The notes beneath the pieces are model-generated. The model saw only the letters and a list, made by a program, of their open reading frames with translations, made no database searches and was not told the origin of the DNA. Position numbers and translations under genes: made by a program. Positions 7,975 through 15,277 of a DNA stretch of 22,931 nt are shown one piece after another (positions within the stretch are counted from its first letter, which is position 1; each line of letters begins with the position of its first letter). This DNA comes from Patescibacteria group bacterium (lineage in GTDB: Bacteria; Patescibacteriota; Minisyncoccia; UBA6257; Colwellbacteraceae), in assembly GCA_023474185.1 (NCBI GenBank), contig JAMCXR010000002.1:1-22931 (forward strand), read 5' to 3'.

Positions 7975-8027
7975 AAACGGTCAAAATCTCCCTGAAAACG
8001 CGGCTTTTTGAGACTGACAACCAGATC

Positions 8028-8900
8028 TCACTTCTGACAATTCGGGCAAAACGAAGCGGTTCGCCCGCCGATTTTCGTTTTAGCTATGGGCGTCCCGCAA
8101 CGCTTGCAGGGATAAGCGAATAAGCCATAGACCACCCTCTTGTCGCCATAATGTCCTTTTCTGCCCCTCGCATCCCGAAAATCGGAAAAAGATGTTCCCC
8201 GCAAGCGGACCGCTCTCAGCAAAAGCAAGCGCATCGCGGAGTAAATCCGTTTTATTTCTCCGGAGGACAGTCCTTCGGCCGAGCGGCGCGGGTCGATTTC
8301 GGCCGTCCACAAAATCTCGTCCGAATAAATATTTCCTATCCCTGAAAGGAGTTTTTGATCCATCAGAACGGACTTAATCGGTTTTTTCCTTTGACCGATT
8401 GCTTTTACGAACTTATTAAGCGTCAGCTTTGGAGAAAGGGCATCGGGGCCGAGTTTTTCCAGTCCGCCTGTCTCTGTTTCTCCGGCAGCCGCCAAATTTA
8501 TTTTTGCAAACTTGCGGACGTCGGACAGAGCCAGCATCTCTCCGCCGCTTAAAACAAAAACTAAGTGGATGTAAGAGTTTGTCTTTTCGTTCAAAAACAC
8601 GTCAGCGGAAAGCGGTTTGATTTTTTCTTTCCGGCTGCGGGGAATGCGCCAGCGGCCGATCAAAAAGTGGCCGGTCATTCGCGGATGCACCGCAAGAACC
8701 GAATCCTGACCGGTTTTTTCCAGGTAAATCAAAACGTTCTTTCCGCGCCGGTCAACGGCTTTAATCGTCGCTCCGCAAAGACCGGTTAATCGCGGCAATT
8801 TGCCCGGCGGCAGATCAGACCAGACTGACTTTATTTTTTTGCCGATTACCGAACGGCGGAGATCGTCGACCATGGTCGAAACTTCTGGAAGCTCTGGCAT
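8028..8900 (-). CDS. mutM: Formamidopyrimidine-DNA glycosylase (Fpg/MutM)
   Basis: This base-excision repair enzyme removes 8-oxoguanine and formamidopyrimidines and cuts the abasic strand. The 290 residues begin MPELPEV, where Pro2 is the catalytic amine and Glu3 is essential; Lys54 in RRGKNVLIYL fits the conserved beta-clamp lysine. A helix-two-turn-helix region (LLSGIGNIYSDEILW) follows, then a C-terminal zinc finger made of CKRC and CPNC. All catalytic features are present. It is the last gene of the ruvB-tsaE-exonuclease-kinase-mutM operon and starts 2 bases after the kinase stop. Confidence 0.96.
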   Translation of the reverse strand: MPELPEVSTMVDDLRRSVIGKKIKSVWSDLPPGKLPRLTGLCGATIKAVDRRGKNVLIYLEKTGQDSVLAVHPRMTGHFLIGRWRIPRSRKEKIKPLSADVFLNEKTNSYIHLVFVLSGGEMLALSDVRKFAKINLAAAGETETGGLEKLGPDALSPKLTLNKFVKAIGQRKKPIKSVLMDQKLLSGIGNIYSDEILWTAEIDPRRSAEGLSSGEIKRIYSAMRLLLLRAVRLRGTSFSDFRDARGRKGHYGDKRVVYGLFAYPCKRCGTPIAKTKIGGRTASFCPNCQK

Positions 8901-8902
8901 TG

Positions 8903-10219
8903 TTACAGCAAGCTAATCGTCTCCTTGGGAGGTATCAAATTGAAATCCAACGGAAGGGTGAAGTGAAAATTTGTGCCGCGCCCCAGCACCGAATCCGCCC
9001 AAATTTTTCCGCCGTGCCTCTCGATGATTCCTTTGGTCATGTAAAGTCCCAACCCCGTTCCTTCCGTTTGCTTGCCAATGGCGTTTTCGGCGCGGAAAAA
9101 CTTGACGAATAATTTTTTCAGCGCCTCCGGAGGAATGCCGATGCCAGTGTCGCTCACCGTCACCAAAACGTATGGCCCGTCTTTTTGCCGCTCAACTTTG
9201 ACGGTAACGCTGCCGTTCGGGTTGTTGTACTTAATGGCGTTGTCCAGCAGATTGGCGAACGCCAAGCCAAGCCGGTTAACGTCGATGCGCACCGGAACGG
9301 ATTCCGCTCCGCCCTTGTCGAAATATAAGCTCACTCCGTAAGACGCGGCGGTAGGCAAAAAGCCGTTCAACTGGGAATTGATGAAATTTATAAGATTGAC
9401 GTCTTCGAAGGCATAGCCCAGCGCGCCGCTTTCCATCTTGGACACATTCAAGAGGTCATCGACGGTTTTCAAGAGCTTGGCCGCGGCTTGCTTCGCGGTT
9501 TCGGCCAGGTCTTTGGTATTTTTCCCGGCTTCCGGATCGGAAGAAATGCTTTCCAGCGACCAATTGATGCCAGTCAAAGGAGTGCGCAGTTGGTGCGCGG
9601 TAATCGTGACGAATTCCGATTCGCTTTTGGCCAGCTGAATTTCGGCGGTGCGATCGTGAACTATTTTTACAAAACCGACGATTTTCCTCGCGGAATCGAA
9701 GAGTCTGTCGGTGGTCACCCGCAAGTCCACCGCCGGGTCGGCAAAGGAAACGTCGGCCACCTGCGGATAAACGCCGGTTTCCGACCTCCAGACGACGATC
9801 GGGGCCAAGGAAGGAAACAAGGTCTGGGCCAGAAGTTTCCATTTTGGCTCTACCGCCAATTCGGGGCCAAAGGTTTTGCCGATCACGTCTTTCCGCTCCA
9901 CACGGAATATTTTTTCCGCAGCCAAGTTGAAAATGATTATCTTGAAATTCTCGTCGTAAAAAATAATGCCGTCGCTCAAGTTAGAAATAATGCTTTCCAT
10001 TCTTTTAGCGGCGGATTCCACTTCCAAGTTTAGTTTGGTCGAACGAAGACTGTTGCCGAAAATTACCAACCACATTAAAAGCGCCGCCAAAAAGAGCGCC
10101 CAATTAGCAGTCTTCAAAAGCAAAAGGGCCAGCGACACGGCCAAAAGCGCGAAAGTGATCCAAGCGATGCGCATTCCCGGCAGCCCGAGGTAAAACGAAA
10201 GTTCCTTTATTTTCTTCAT
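8903..10219 (-). CDS. Membrane PAS-domain sensor histidine kinase, orphan
   Basis: Two hydrophobic helices lie close together near residues 18-36 and 40-57, leaving almost no extracellular loop, so any signal is likely sensed in the membrane or cytoplasm. A PAS domain (about 72-190) follows, then the dimerisation domain with phospho-acceptor His210 in TAHQLRTPL. The ATPase domain has the N-box NLLDNAIKYNN (324-334), G1 box DTGIGIP and G2 box GTGLGLY. All kinase motifs are intact. Residue numbers count from an alternative TTG start at 10222; the adjacent ATG at 10219 is preferred. No response regulator gene is in the window. It sits 9 bases after the exonuclease gene and 2 before mutM, in a repair and recombination operon. 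Confidence 0.93.
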   Translation of the reverse strand: MKKIKELSFYLGLPGMRIAWITFALLAVSLALLLLKTANWALFLAALLMWLVIFGNSLRSTKLNLEVESAAKRMESIISNLSDGIIFYDENFKIIIFNLAAEKIFRVERKDVIGKTFGPELAVEPKWKLLAQTLFPSLAPIVVWRSETGVYPQVADVSFADPAVDLRVTTDRLFDSARKIVGFVKIVHDRTAEIQLAKSESEFVTITAHQLRTPLTGINWSLESISSDPEAGKNTKDLAETAKQAAAKLLKTVDDLLNVSKMESGALGYAFEDVNLINFINSQLNGFLPTAASYGVSLYFDKGGAESVPVRIDVNRLGLAFANLLDNAIKYNNPNGSVTVKVERQKDGPYVLVTVSDTGIGIPPEALKKLFVKFFRAENAIGKQTEGTGLGLYMTKGIIERHGGKIWADSVLGRGTNFHFTLPLDFNLIPPKETISLL

Positions 10220-10228
10220 CAACCTTTG

Positions 10229-11113
10229 TCAGTTTACTACAACCGACTCCAGGCGAGAAGTTAAAGTGGAAAATCCCAGTTTCCCAAAATAAGCCGACAG
10301 CTTTTCTTTATCCAGCCCCAAGCGCAAGGAATTCAAATCGACGTCGAGGGAGATGTTTTTTTCTAAAAGGGCGACACGTTTGGAAAGCAGAGCCTTCTCC
10401 TCGTTCCCCTTCAACTTTTCCGCAATCTTTGCTTCGCTCAATCCGATCTCATTAAATTCCTTAATCAGGTTTTCCACCGAGCCATACTTGGCAATGAGTT
10501 GGGCGGCGGTCTTGGGTCCTATTCCCTGGACCCCAGGGATGTTGTCCGAAACATCGCCGACCAGCCCTTTATAGTCGGCCACCTTTTCCGGCGGAACACC
10601 GAATTTTTCCTTGACTCCTGCGCTGTCGTAAACCACCGAATTGCTGATTCCTTTGAGCGGAGTTTCGACCAAAATTTTTCCGTCCTCAACCATTTGAAAA
10701 AGGTCCTGATCCCCGGAAAATATTATTATTTCCAAGCCGTCTTCATTTTTAAACTTTTCCGCGAGCGAAGCTACCAAATCGTCGGCCTCATATCCCGGCA
10801 TTTCGAAAGTCGATATGCCGAAACTCTCAAATAGCGTCCTGGCCTCGACTAATTGACTGACTAAGGATTCTTCGGCCGGCGGCCTAGTTGCTTTGTATTC
10901 GGCGTATTCTTTTTCCCTCCTGGTCGGTTCCGGACGATCGAACGCGGCGGCCAGGTATTCCGGATGCCGCTCCTTGATTATCTTTAAAAGCATGCTGGCC
11001 AGGCCGTAAAGAGCCCCTGTCGGCCGTCCGCTTTTATCGGTCAAAGGAGGAAGTGCGTGGTAAGCGCGGTGAATCAGGGAGTTGGCGTCTATTAACAGCA
11101 AGGTTTTCTTCAT
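10229..11113 (-). CDS. Stand-alone 5'-3' exonuclease (PolA N-terminal domain type)
   Basis: The 294 residues match only the 5' nuclease domain of DNA polymerase I, with no polymerase or proofreading domain. Visible metal-binding and substrate motifs are LLLIDANSLIHRAYHALPP at the N-terminus, AAFDRPEPTRRE, GYEADDLVASLAEKF, IIIFSGDQDLFQMV and the helix-3-turn-helix DNA-binding segment with DNIPGVQGIGPKTA. Its likely role is RNA primer removal and flap processing. The frame is open further upstream, but MKKTLLLIDAN is the family start, and its ATG overlaps the tsaE stop by four bases (ATGA). The polymerase domain, if encoded, must be elsewhere. Confidence 0.94.
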   Translation of the reverse strand: MKKTLLLIDANSLIHRAYHALPPLTDKSGRPTGALYGLASMLLKIIKERHPEYLAAAFDRPEPTRREKEYAEYKATRPPAEESLVSQLVEARTLFESFGISTFEMPGYEADDLVASLAEKFKNEDGLEIIIFSGDQDLFQMVEDGKILVETPLKGISNSVVYDSAGVKEKFGVPPEKVADYKGLVGDVSDNIPGVQGIGPKTAAQLIAKYGSVENLIKEFNEIGLSEAKIAEKLKGNEEKALLSKRVALLEKNISLDVDLNSLRLGLDKEKLSAYFGKLGFSTLTSRLESVVVN

Positions 11114-11559
11114 TTGATTTTTATTATCCTTTCGTTTTCCTTTTTGCCGTGGGCAAAGGACAAGCTGACTCTCTCTTTCGGAAGCAGCCGCACGATCCTG
11201 TCCGCCCATTCCACCGCCACTAAGTTGCTTTTATCGGCAAGCACTTCTTTGATCCCCAAATCAAGCAGCTCCCTTCCCGAACGCAACCGGTAGGCGTCGA
11301 TGTGATAAAAGCGCTTGAAGGGGATTTTTTTCTTCCTTATTTTGAAACTGCGCATGATAAGGAAGGTGGGACTCAAAACCCTTTCCTTGATTCCCAGCGC
11401 CGCCGCCAGCCCCTTGATGAAAACTGTTTTTCCGGACCCGAGGTTTCCGTCCAGGCTCACAACCGCGGCCTCATTCCGTTTTTTTACCAGTAGTATTCTC
11501 CGCAGAACTTTCCCAGCCGCCCGACGAGTCTCTGTTGGGCTAAAGGATTCGATAGTCAT
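11110..11559 (-). CDS. tsaE: tRNA threonylcarbamoyladenosine biosynthesis ATPase TsaE
   Basis: TsaE is the P-loop ATPase that works with TsaB and TsaD to place threonylcarbamoyl on A37 of ANN-decoding tRNAs. The 149-residue protein has Walker A GNLGSGKT (38-45), the SPTF segment that follows in this family, HIDAYRL and a VEWADRI strand. The size is normal. Its start overlaps ruvB by 20 bases and its stop overlaps the exonuclease start by four, so translation is probably coupled. tsaB and tsaD are not in the window. Confidence 0.94.
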   Translation of the reverse strand: MTIESFSPTETRRAAGKVLRRILLVKKRNEAAVVSLDGNLGSGKTVFIKGLAAALGIKERVLSPTFLIMRSFKIRKKKIPFKRFYHIDAYRLRSGRELLDLGIKEVLADKSNLVAVEWADRIVRLLPKERVSLSFAHGKKENERIIKIK

Positions 11560-12538
11560 TTTGCAAGTCTTGCGAGCGCAAATGGCTGATTGCCGCTTCT
11601 TCTAAAACCCGGCCAGCGGGAGTTCTTTTTAAGAAACCCAATTTCATCAAATAAGGTTCGTATACTTCTTCTATCGTTGCTTGCTCCTCTCCGCTCGCGG
11701 CGGATAAAGTACGTACCCCGACCGGCCCCCTTTTAAACTTGGTCGCTATGAGCTCCAAAATTCTGCGCTCCACCGGTTCCAGCCCCAATTCGTCTATTTC
11801 CAATAACCGCAAAACTTTTCTAGCCGTTTCTCCGTCAATGGCGGGGATTTTTTTGACCGCCAAGTAGTCCCTCGCTCTTTTAAGGAGGCGGTTGGCGGTC
11901 CGCGGAGTGAACCGCGAAGCCCCGGCCAACACTTTTATACCGTCCGCATCGGCTTTCACCCCCAACAGCTTGGCTGATCGTTTCAAAATTTCCATTATTT
12001 CGCCCTCGCCGTAAAAGTCCAGGTGAAAAATCGCTCCGAACCGCGAACGTAAAGGAGAGGAAAGCATATCGAAACGGGTGGTAGCGGCAATCAGCGTAAA
12101 AGGCGGCAAGTCGATGGAAACCGCGTGCGCTCCAGTTCCCTTGCCGATGACAATATGAATCTTGCGGCTTTCCATTGCCGGATACAACACCTCCTCGGCG
12201 GCCGGATTGAGCCGATGCGCCTCGTCGACGAAAAGTATCTCGTTTTCCTCCAAACTGCTTAAAAGCGACGCCAAGTCGCCCGTCTTCTCGATGGCGGATC
12301 CGGTAATGACCCGCAAGGGCGCATTTGTTTCTCTGGCAATCAGAGCAGCTAACGTCGTCTTGCCTAATCCCGCCTGGCCGTAAAACAGCAAGTGATCGAC
12401 CGCCTCCCTTCTTAGTTTGGCCGCATCAAGCATCAGCCGGAGGTTTTCTTTGATTTTTTCCTGCCCGACATATTCTTCCCAGCGCGCCGGCCGCAACAGC
12501 GAGTCGATAGGTTGCTCGTCTAAATCAATCTTAGCCAC
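11540..12538 (-). CDS. ruvB: Holliday junction helicase RuvB
   Basis: RuvB is the AAA+ ring motor that drives branch migration with RuvA. The 332 residues include Walker A YGQAGLGKTT (53-62), Walker B ILFVDEAH (101-108), the sensor region with ATTRFDMLSSPLRSRFG, and a C-terminal winged helix with GPVGVRTLSAASGEE. The start is GTG at 12538; an in-frame TAA lies a few codons upstream, so no earlier start is likely. It opens the five-gene leftward operon and overlaps tsaE by 20 bases. Confidence 0.97.
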   Translation of the reverse strand: MAKIDLDEQPIDSLLRPARWEEYVGQEKIKENLRLMLDAAKLRREAVDHLLFYGQAGLGKTTLAALIARETNAPLRVITGSAIEKTGDLASLLSSLEENEILFVDEAHRLNPAAEEVLYPAMESRKIHIVIGKGTGAHAVSIDLPPFTLIAATTRFDMLSSPLRSRFGAIFHLDFYGEGEIMEILKRSAKLLGVKADADGIKVLAGASRFTPRTANRLLKRARDYLAVKKIPAIDGETARKVLRLLEIDELGLEPVERRILELIATKFKRGPVGVRTLSAASGEEQATIEEVYEPYLMKLGFLKRTPAGRVLEEAAISHLRSQDLQNDYRIL

Positions 12539-12558
12539 GCTTCTAGCTTAAAACTTAT

Positions 12559-12582
12559 CCGGCAAGACATCCAGTCTGCCGG
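12559..12582. other. Hairpin-forming inverted repeat upstream of ruvB
   Basis: CCGGCAAGAC and GTCTGCCGG pair over 9 bp with one bulged A and a five-base loop. It lies 20-44 bases before the ruvB GTG. There is no T-run on either side. It could be part of a ruvB leader or an operator; I cannot tell which. Confidence 0.3.
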
Positions 12583-12635
12583 AGCGCGCCTTTTGCGGTT
12601 TTCCCGATCTGCCCGAGAGGCGTGGTTCCTTCCCC

Positions 12636-12664
12636 TTGACAGATAATTAAATATATGCTACCTT
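12636..12664 (+). promoter_or_regulatory. Promoter of the structured RNA locus
   Basis: A perfect -35 TTGACA (12636-12641) is 17 bases from TACCTT (12659-12664), which is preceded by TG in extended -10 position (12656-12657). The predicted start near 12671 falls exactly at the base of the long stem of the RNA that follows. Confidence 0.6.
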
Positions 12665-12670
12665 GGAGTC

Positions 12671-12809
12671 GAAAAGCATAAGTCTGCGGGTTATGGAACC
12701 GCTCTTAGCTCAGGATGGTCTGGCTTCGGCTGTGCCTCTCCTCAGAGCGATTCCTAACTTCTTCTCCGGAAGATCTAAACTCAATAACCCGCAGGCTTAT
12801 GCTTTTTTT
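12671..12809 (+). ncRNA. Candidate structured small RNA, about 139 nt, family not recognised
   Basis: The 5' arm (12672-12694) and 3' arm (12784-12806) form a 23-bp stem with one G-U wobble, closing the whole transcript. Inside is an irregular rod: GGAA/TTCC, GCTCT/AGAGC (12701-12705 with 12744-12748), AGGA/TCCT, and an apical hairpin closed by C(UUCG)G (12717-12736). On the 3' side a small hairpin (12760-12773, TCCG loop) sits in an asymmetric bulge. The 3' arm ends in seven Ts (12803-12809), so stem plus U-tract would act as terminator. A good promoter lies just upstream. There is no ORF. The long closing stem, side bulge and terminal rod recall 6S RNA in outline, but I see no sequence match to 6S, SRP RNA or tmRNA. 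Confidence 0.6.
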
Positions 12810-12819
12810 GATTCACTTC

Positions 12820-14157
12820 TTAATTTTTCCAAACCAGCGGTCCGGTAATGCGTTCGACTTCGTCGAGCGTCGTTTCGCCACGAAGCGCTTTTAGCACACC
12901 GTCCGCCTGCAAACCTACCATTCCCGCCGCCTTGGCGGTTTTTTCTATTTCCGCCTCGGTCGCTCCGTAGTTTATCAAACTCTCGAACTCGTCGCCAACC
13001 TCGAAAAACTCGAAAACGCCGACGCGTCCCTTGTATCCTTCTTCGCATTCCTCACAGCCAACCGCCGAAAATGTTTTTATTTCTCCGGCTTCCGGTTTCT
13101 TGACCCGCGCCGGCAGGGATTGCAGAAAAGAGGAAATGTTGTTTTGCTCCTCGGCACTAAGGCTTTTTTCTGTCCGGCAATGCGGGCAAAGTCTGCGCAC
13201 CAGCCTTTGAGCTATCACCAAATCCAGGGCCGGGCCGATAATCTTCGGATTGATGCCTAAGTCGATTAACCTGGGGATGGCGCCTGAAGCATTGTTGGTG
13301 TGCAGAGTGGAAAAAACCAAATGCCCGGTCAAGGAAGCGTGCAAGCTTGTTTCAGCCGTTTCCTTGTCTCTGATTTCCCCGACCATAATGACGTCCGGAT
13401 CCTGCCTTAAGATGGCTTTTAGACCGTTATTGAAATCGTACTCTCCGTTTTTGCTGACCTGGGTTTGCTCGATTCCCGCCAGGCGGTACTCCACCGGATC
13501 CTCGATGGTTATGATTTTCAATCCCGGATTCTGAACCTCCTTCAGAAAAGCGTAAAGCGTTGTCGTTTTACCGCTGCCTGTCGGCCCCGTCACCAAAATC
13601 ATTCCGTTGGGCCTCTTCAGTTCCTGATCCGCTATTTTTTTGTCATCCTCGCGCAACCCTAAATCAACCAACTGCAGGCTGATAGTCTTCGGATTCAACA
13701 GGCGGATTACCACCATTTCCCCGAATTCGGCGGGAATAGTTGAAACACGCGCATCCATGCTTACATCCTCGCGTGCCAAAGCGAACCGTCCGTCCTGGGG
13801 AGAGTCGGTGACGTTAATTTTCAGCCCGGAGATTAGTTTCAGCCGGTTCAAAACCAGGCCGTAAACGGCTGCCGGAATTTCAGAAACGTCATAAAGTATT
13901 CCGTCCAATCGGAATCGGAGCCTGGCTCCTTCCTTGCTGGTTTCGAAGTGGACGTCCGAGGCATCCAACTCCGCCGCCAAAGAAAAAATCAATTCGACGA
14001 CGGAAGAAGTCGAGTAATCCGCCCTTTCCCAGTTCTTTGTTTCCGCGGCAATCTTTTCCTTGGATTGGGATATCGTTTTTACTCCTAATTTCTCGATTAA
14101 AAGATTATCCAACCCGCTTTCTCCTTCGCTTTTCATGGAAGTTGTTTCTTCGGCCAT
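12820..14157 (-). CDS. pilB: Type IV pilus / type II secretion assembly ATPase (PilB/GspE family)
   Basis: This hexameric cytoplasmic ATPase powers pilus or pseudopilus assembly. The 445 residues contain the N2-type domain with LDASDVHFE (65-73), Walker A GPTGSGKT (191-198), the Asp box around IITIEDPVEYR, the Walker B region VGEIRDKETAE (259-269) and the His box STLHTNN (283-289). A tetracysteine zinc site is formed by Cys324, Cys327, Cys368 and Cys371. PilB proteins are usually about 560 residues; the N-terminal MshEN-type domain is absent. No other pilus gene is beside it, so pilus versus secretion role is inferred. Its predicted -10 overlaps the divergent yebC promoter, and the transcript would be leaderless. 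Confidence 0.9.
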   Translation of the reverse strand: MAEETTSMKSEGESGLDNLLIEKLGVKTISQSKEKIAAETKNWERADYSTSSVVELIFSLAAELDASDVHFETSKEGARLRFRLDGILYDVSEIPAAVYGLVLNRLKLISGLKINVTDSPQDGRFALAREDVSMDARVSTIPAEFGEMVVIRLLNPKTISLQLVDLGLREDDKKIADQELKRPNGMILVTGPTGSGKTTTLYAFLKEVQNPGLKIITIEDPVEYRLAGIEQTQVSKNGEYDFNNGLKAILRQDPDVIMVGEIRDKETAETSLHASLTGHLVFSTLHTNNASGAIPRLIDLGINPKIIGPALDLVIAQRLVRRLCPHCRTEKSLSAEEQNNISSFLQSLPARVKKPEAGEIKTFSAVGCEECEEGYKGRVGVFEFFEVGDEFESLINYGATEAEIEKTAKAAGMVGLQADGVLKALRGETTLDEVERITGPLVWKN

Positions 14158-14163
14158 ATGCTA

Positions 14164-14170
14164 TATAATA
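14164..14170. promoter_or_regulatory. Overlapping divergent -10 boxes between pilB and yebC
   Basis: The AT block gives TATAAT on the plus strand (14164-14169) and TATTAT on the minus strand (14165-14170). Only one direction could probably be occupied at a time. The yebC transcript would have a leader of about 78 bases, while the pilB transcript would start at about its ATG. The -35 elements are weak (TTGTTT at 14142-14147 for yebC). Confidence 0.4.
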
Positions 14171-14253
14171 AGCGCGAAAACGATATTTATCCACCGCCTT
14201 TGATCAGAAACGCGAACGCAAATTTCGCATTTTATGATTTAAGGATCAAAAAC

Positions 14254-14775
14254 ATGTCCGGACACAGCAAATGGTCACAAATCAAGCACAAAAAAGAGGC
14301 GACCGACAAAAAAAAGAGCGCCCTTTTTTCCAAATTAATCCACAACATCCGGGTTGCCGCCAAAAATGACCCCAACCCGGATTTCAATCCGCAGCTGCGC
14401 TCCGCCGTCCTCAAGGCAAAAAACGAAGGCGTGGGCCAGGAGACAATCGAGCGTGCGATAAAAAACGCCTCCGAGGCCGACGAACTCCAAGATATCCTCA
14501 TCGAGGCCTATGGGCCGGAGGGAGCGGGAATCCTAATTGAAGGACTCACCGATAACATCAACCGGACCATCAATGAATTAAAATCCTTGTTTAAAAACTA
14601 TGATGTCAAACTTGCTCCGCAAGGCAGCCTGCTTTGGTCTTTTGAAAAAACCGAGGACGGTTATCGGACCAAGTTTCCTATTGCCGTTTCCGAATCAGCC
14701 GCGGAAAAAATTAAAAAATTGGCCGAAGAATTGAGTGAACGCGACGACATAAACGGGATTTATACCAATATTTAA
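14254..14775 (+). CDS. yebC: YebC/TACO1 family protein, shortened
   Basis: YebC-family proteins are described as DNA-binding regulators and, more recently, as factors that help ribosomes through proline stretches. The start MSGHSKWSQIKHKK is the family signature, and an AAGGA lies 8 bases before this ATG; the frame is open upstream to 14158 but those codons do not fit. The 173 residues hold the helical N-terminal domain and the EAYGPEGAGILIE and NINRTINELK core. After GSLLWSF the protein passes almost directly to the C-terminal SAAEKIKKLAEEL and DDINGIYTN. About 70 residues of the usual 240-250 are missing in the middle, corresponding to the inserted third domain. It is followed by ruvC after 4 bases, a pairing conserved in many bacteria. 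Confidence 0.93.
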   Translation: MSGHSKWSQIKHKKEATDKKKSALFSKLIHNIRVAAKNDPNPDFNPQLRSAVLKAKNEGVGQETIERAIKNASEADELQDILIEAYGPEGAGILIEGLTDNINRTINELKSLFKNYDVKLAPQGSLLWSFEKTEDGYRTKFPIAVSESAAEKIKKLAEELSERDDINGIYTNI

Positions 14776-14779
14776 AATA

Positions 14780-15274
14780 ATGGTCATCATCGGACTCGAT
14801 CCCGGGACCAGCCGCATCGGCTACGGGGTCATTGAAAAATCTGGTCACAACCTTAAATACCTGGAATGCGGTGTATTTGAAATAGAGGGCGCGGCCAAAG
14901 GCGAGAAGCTCCAGGAGCTGGAGTTTTCCCTCAATAAAATAATCGGAAAATACCGTCCCGGTTTAGCCACCGTCGAATCTTTGTTTTTCGTGAAAAACAA
15001 AAAGACTGCGATAGCCGTGGCTGAAGCGCGCGGGGTAATTCTTCTTTCTCTGTCCAAGAAAAAAATAAGAACCACCGAAGTCACGCCGAAAGAAGCCAAA
15101 CTGGCCGTTTCCGGTTGGGGAGGAAGCGACAAGAAGGCCATCAAGAAAGCGGTTTGTTTGGTTTTGAGGATAAAAGATATTAAAGTCTTGGACGATGCCA
15201 CCGACGCCTTGGCCATCGCCATCGCCGGTTCACTCAAAGAAAACAATCTGGTTTCTCGAAACCGCCCTCTCTAA
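14780..15274 (+). CDS. ruvC: Crossover junction endonuclease RuvC
   Basis: RuvC cuts Holliday junctions symmetrically. The 164-residue product has the RNase H-like fold with the four expected acidic residues: Asp7 in IIGLDPGTSRIGYG, Glu66 in TVESLFF, and Asp139 and Asp142 in DDATDALAIA. Length and motifs are normal, so it should be active. It is co-transcribed with yebC and converges on the penicillin-binding protein gene, with only 3 bases between the stops and no visible terminator. Confidence 0.97.
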   Translation: MVIIGLDPGTSRIGYGVIEKSGHNLKYLECGVFEIEGAAKGEKLQELEFSLNKIIGKYRPGLATVESLFFVKNKKTAIAVAEARGVILLSLSKKKIRTTEVTPKEAKLAVSGWGGSDKKAIKKAVCLVLRIKDIKVLDDATDALAIAIAGSLKENNLVSRNRPL

Positions 15275-15277
15275 CGC

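Noticed and set aside
12706..12724. tRNA D-arm-like sequence (TAGCTCAGGATGG) inside the structured RNA locus
   Set aside because: No matching GAGC half of the D-stem at the right distance, no anticodon arm and no T-arm GGTTCGA consensus. The bases pair better as part of the long rod.
12784..12809. The inverted repeat as a simple terminator for pilB on the minus strand
   Set aside because: The T-run follows the repeat only on the plus strand, the arms are about 90 bases apart, and a plus-strand promoter aligns with the 5' arm.
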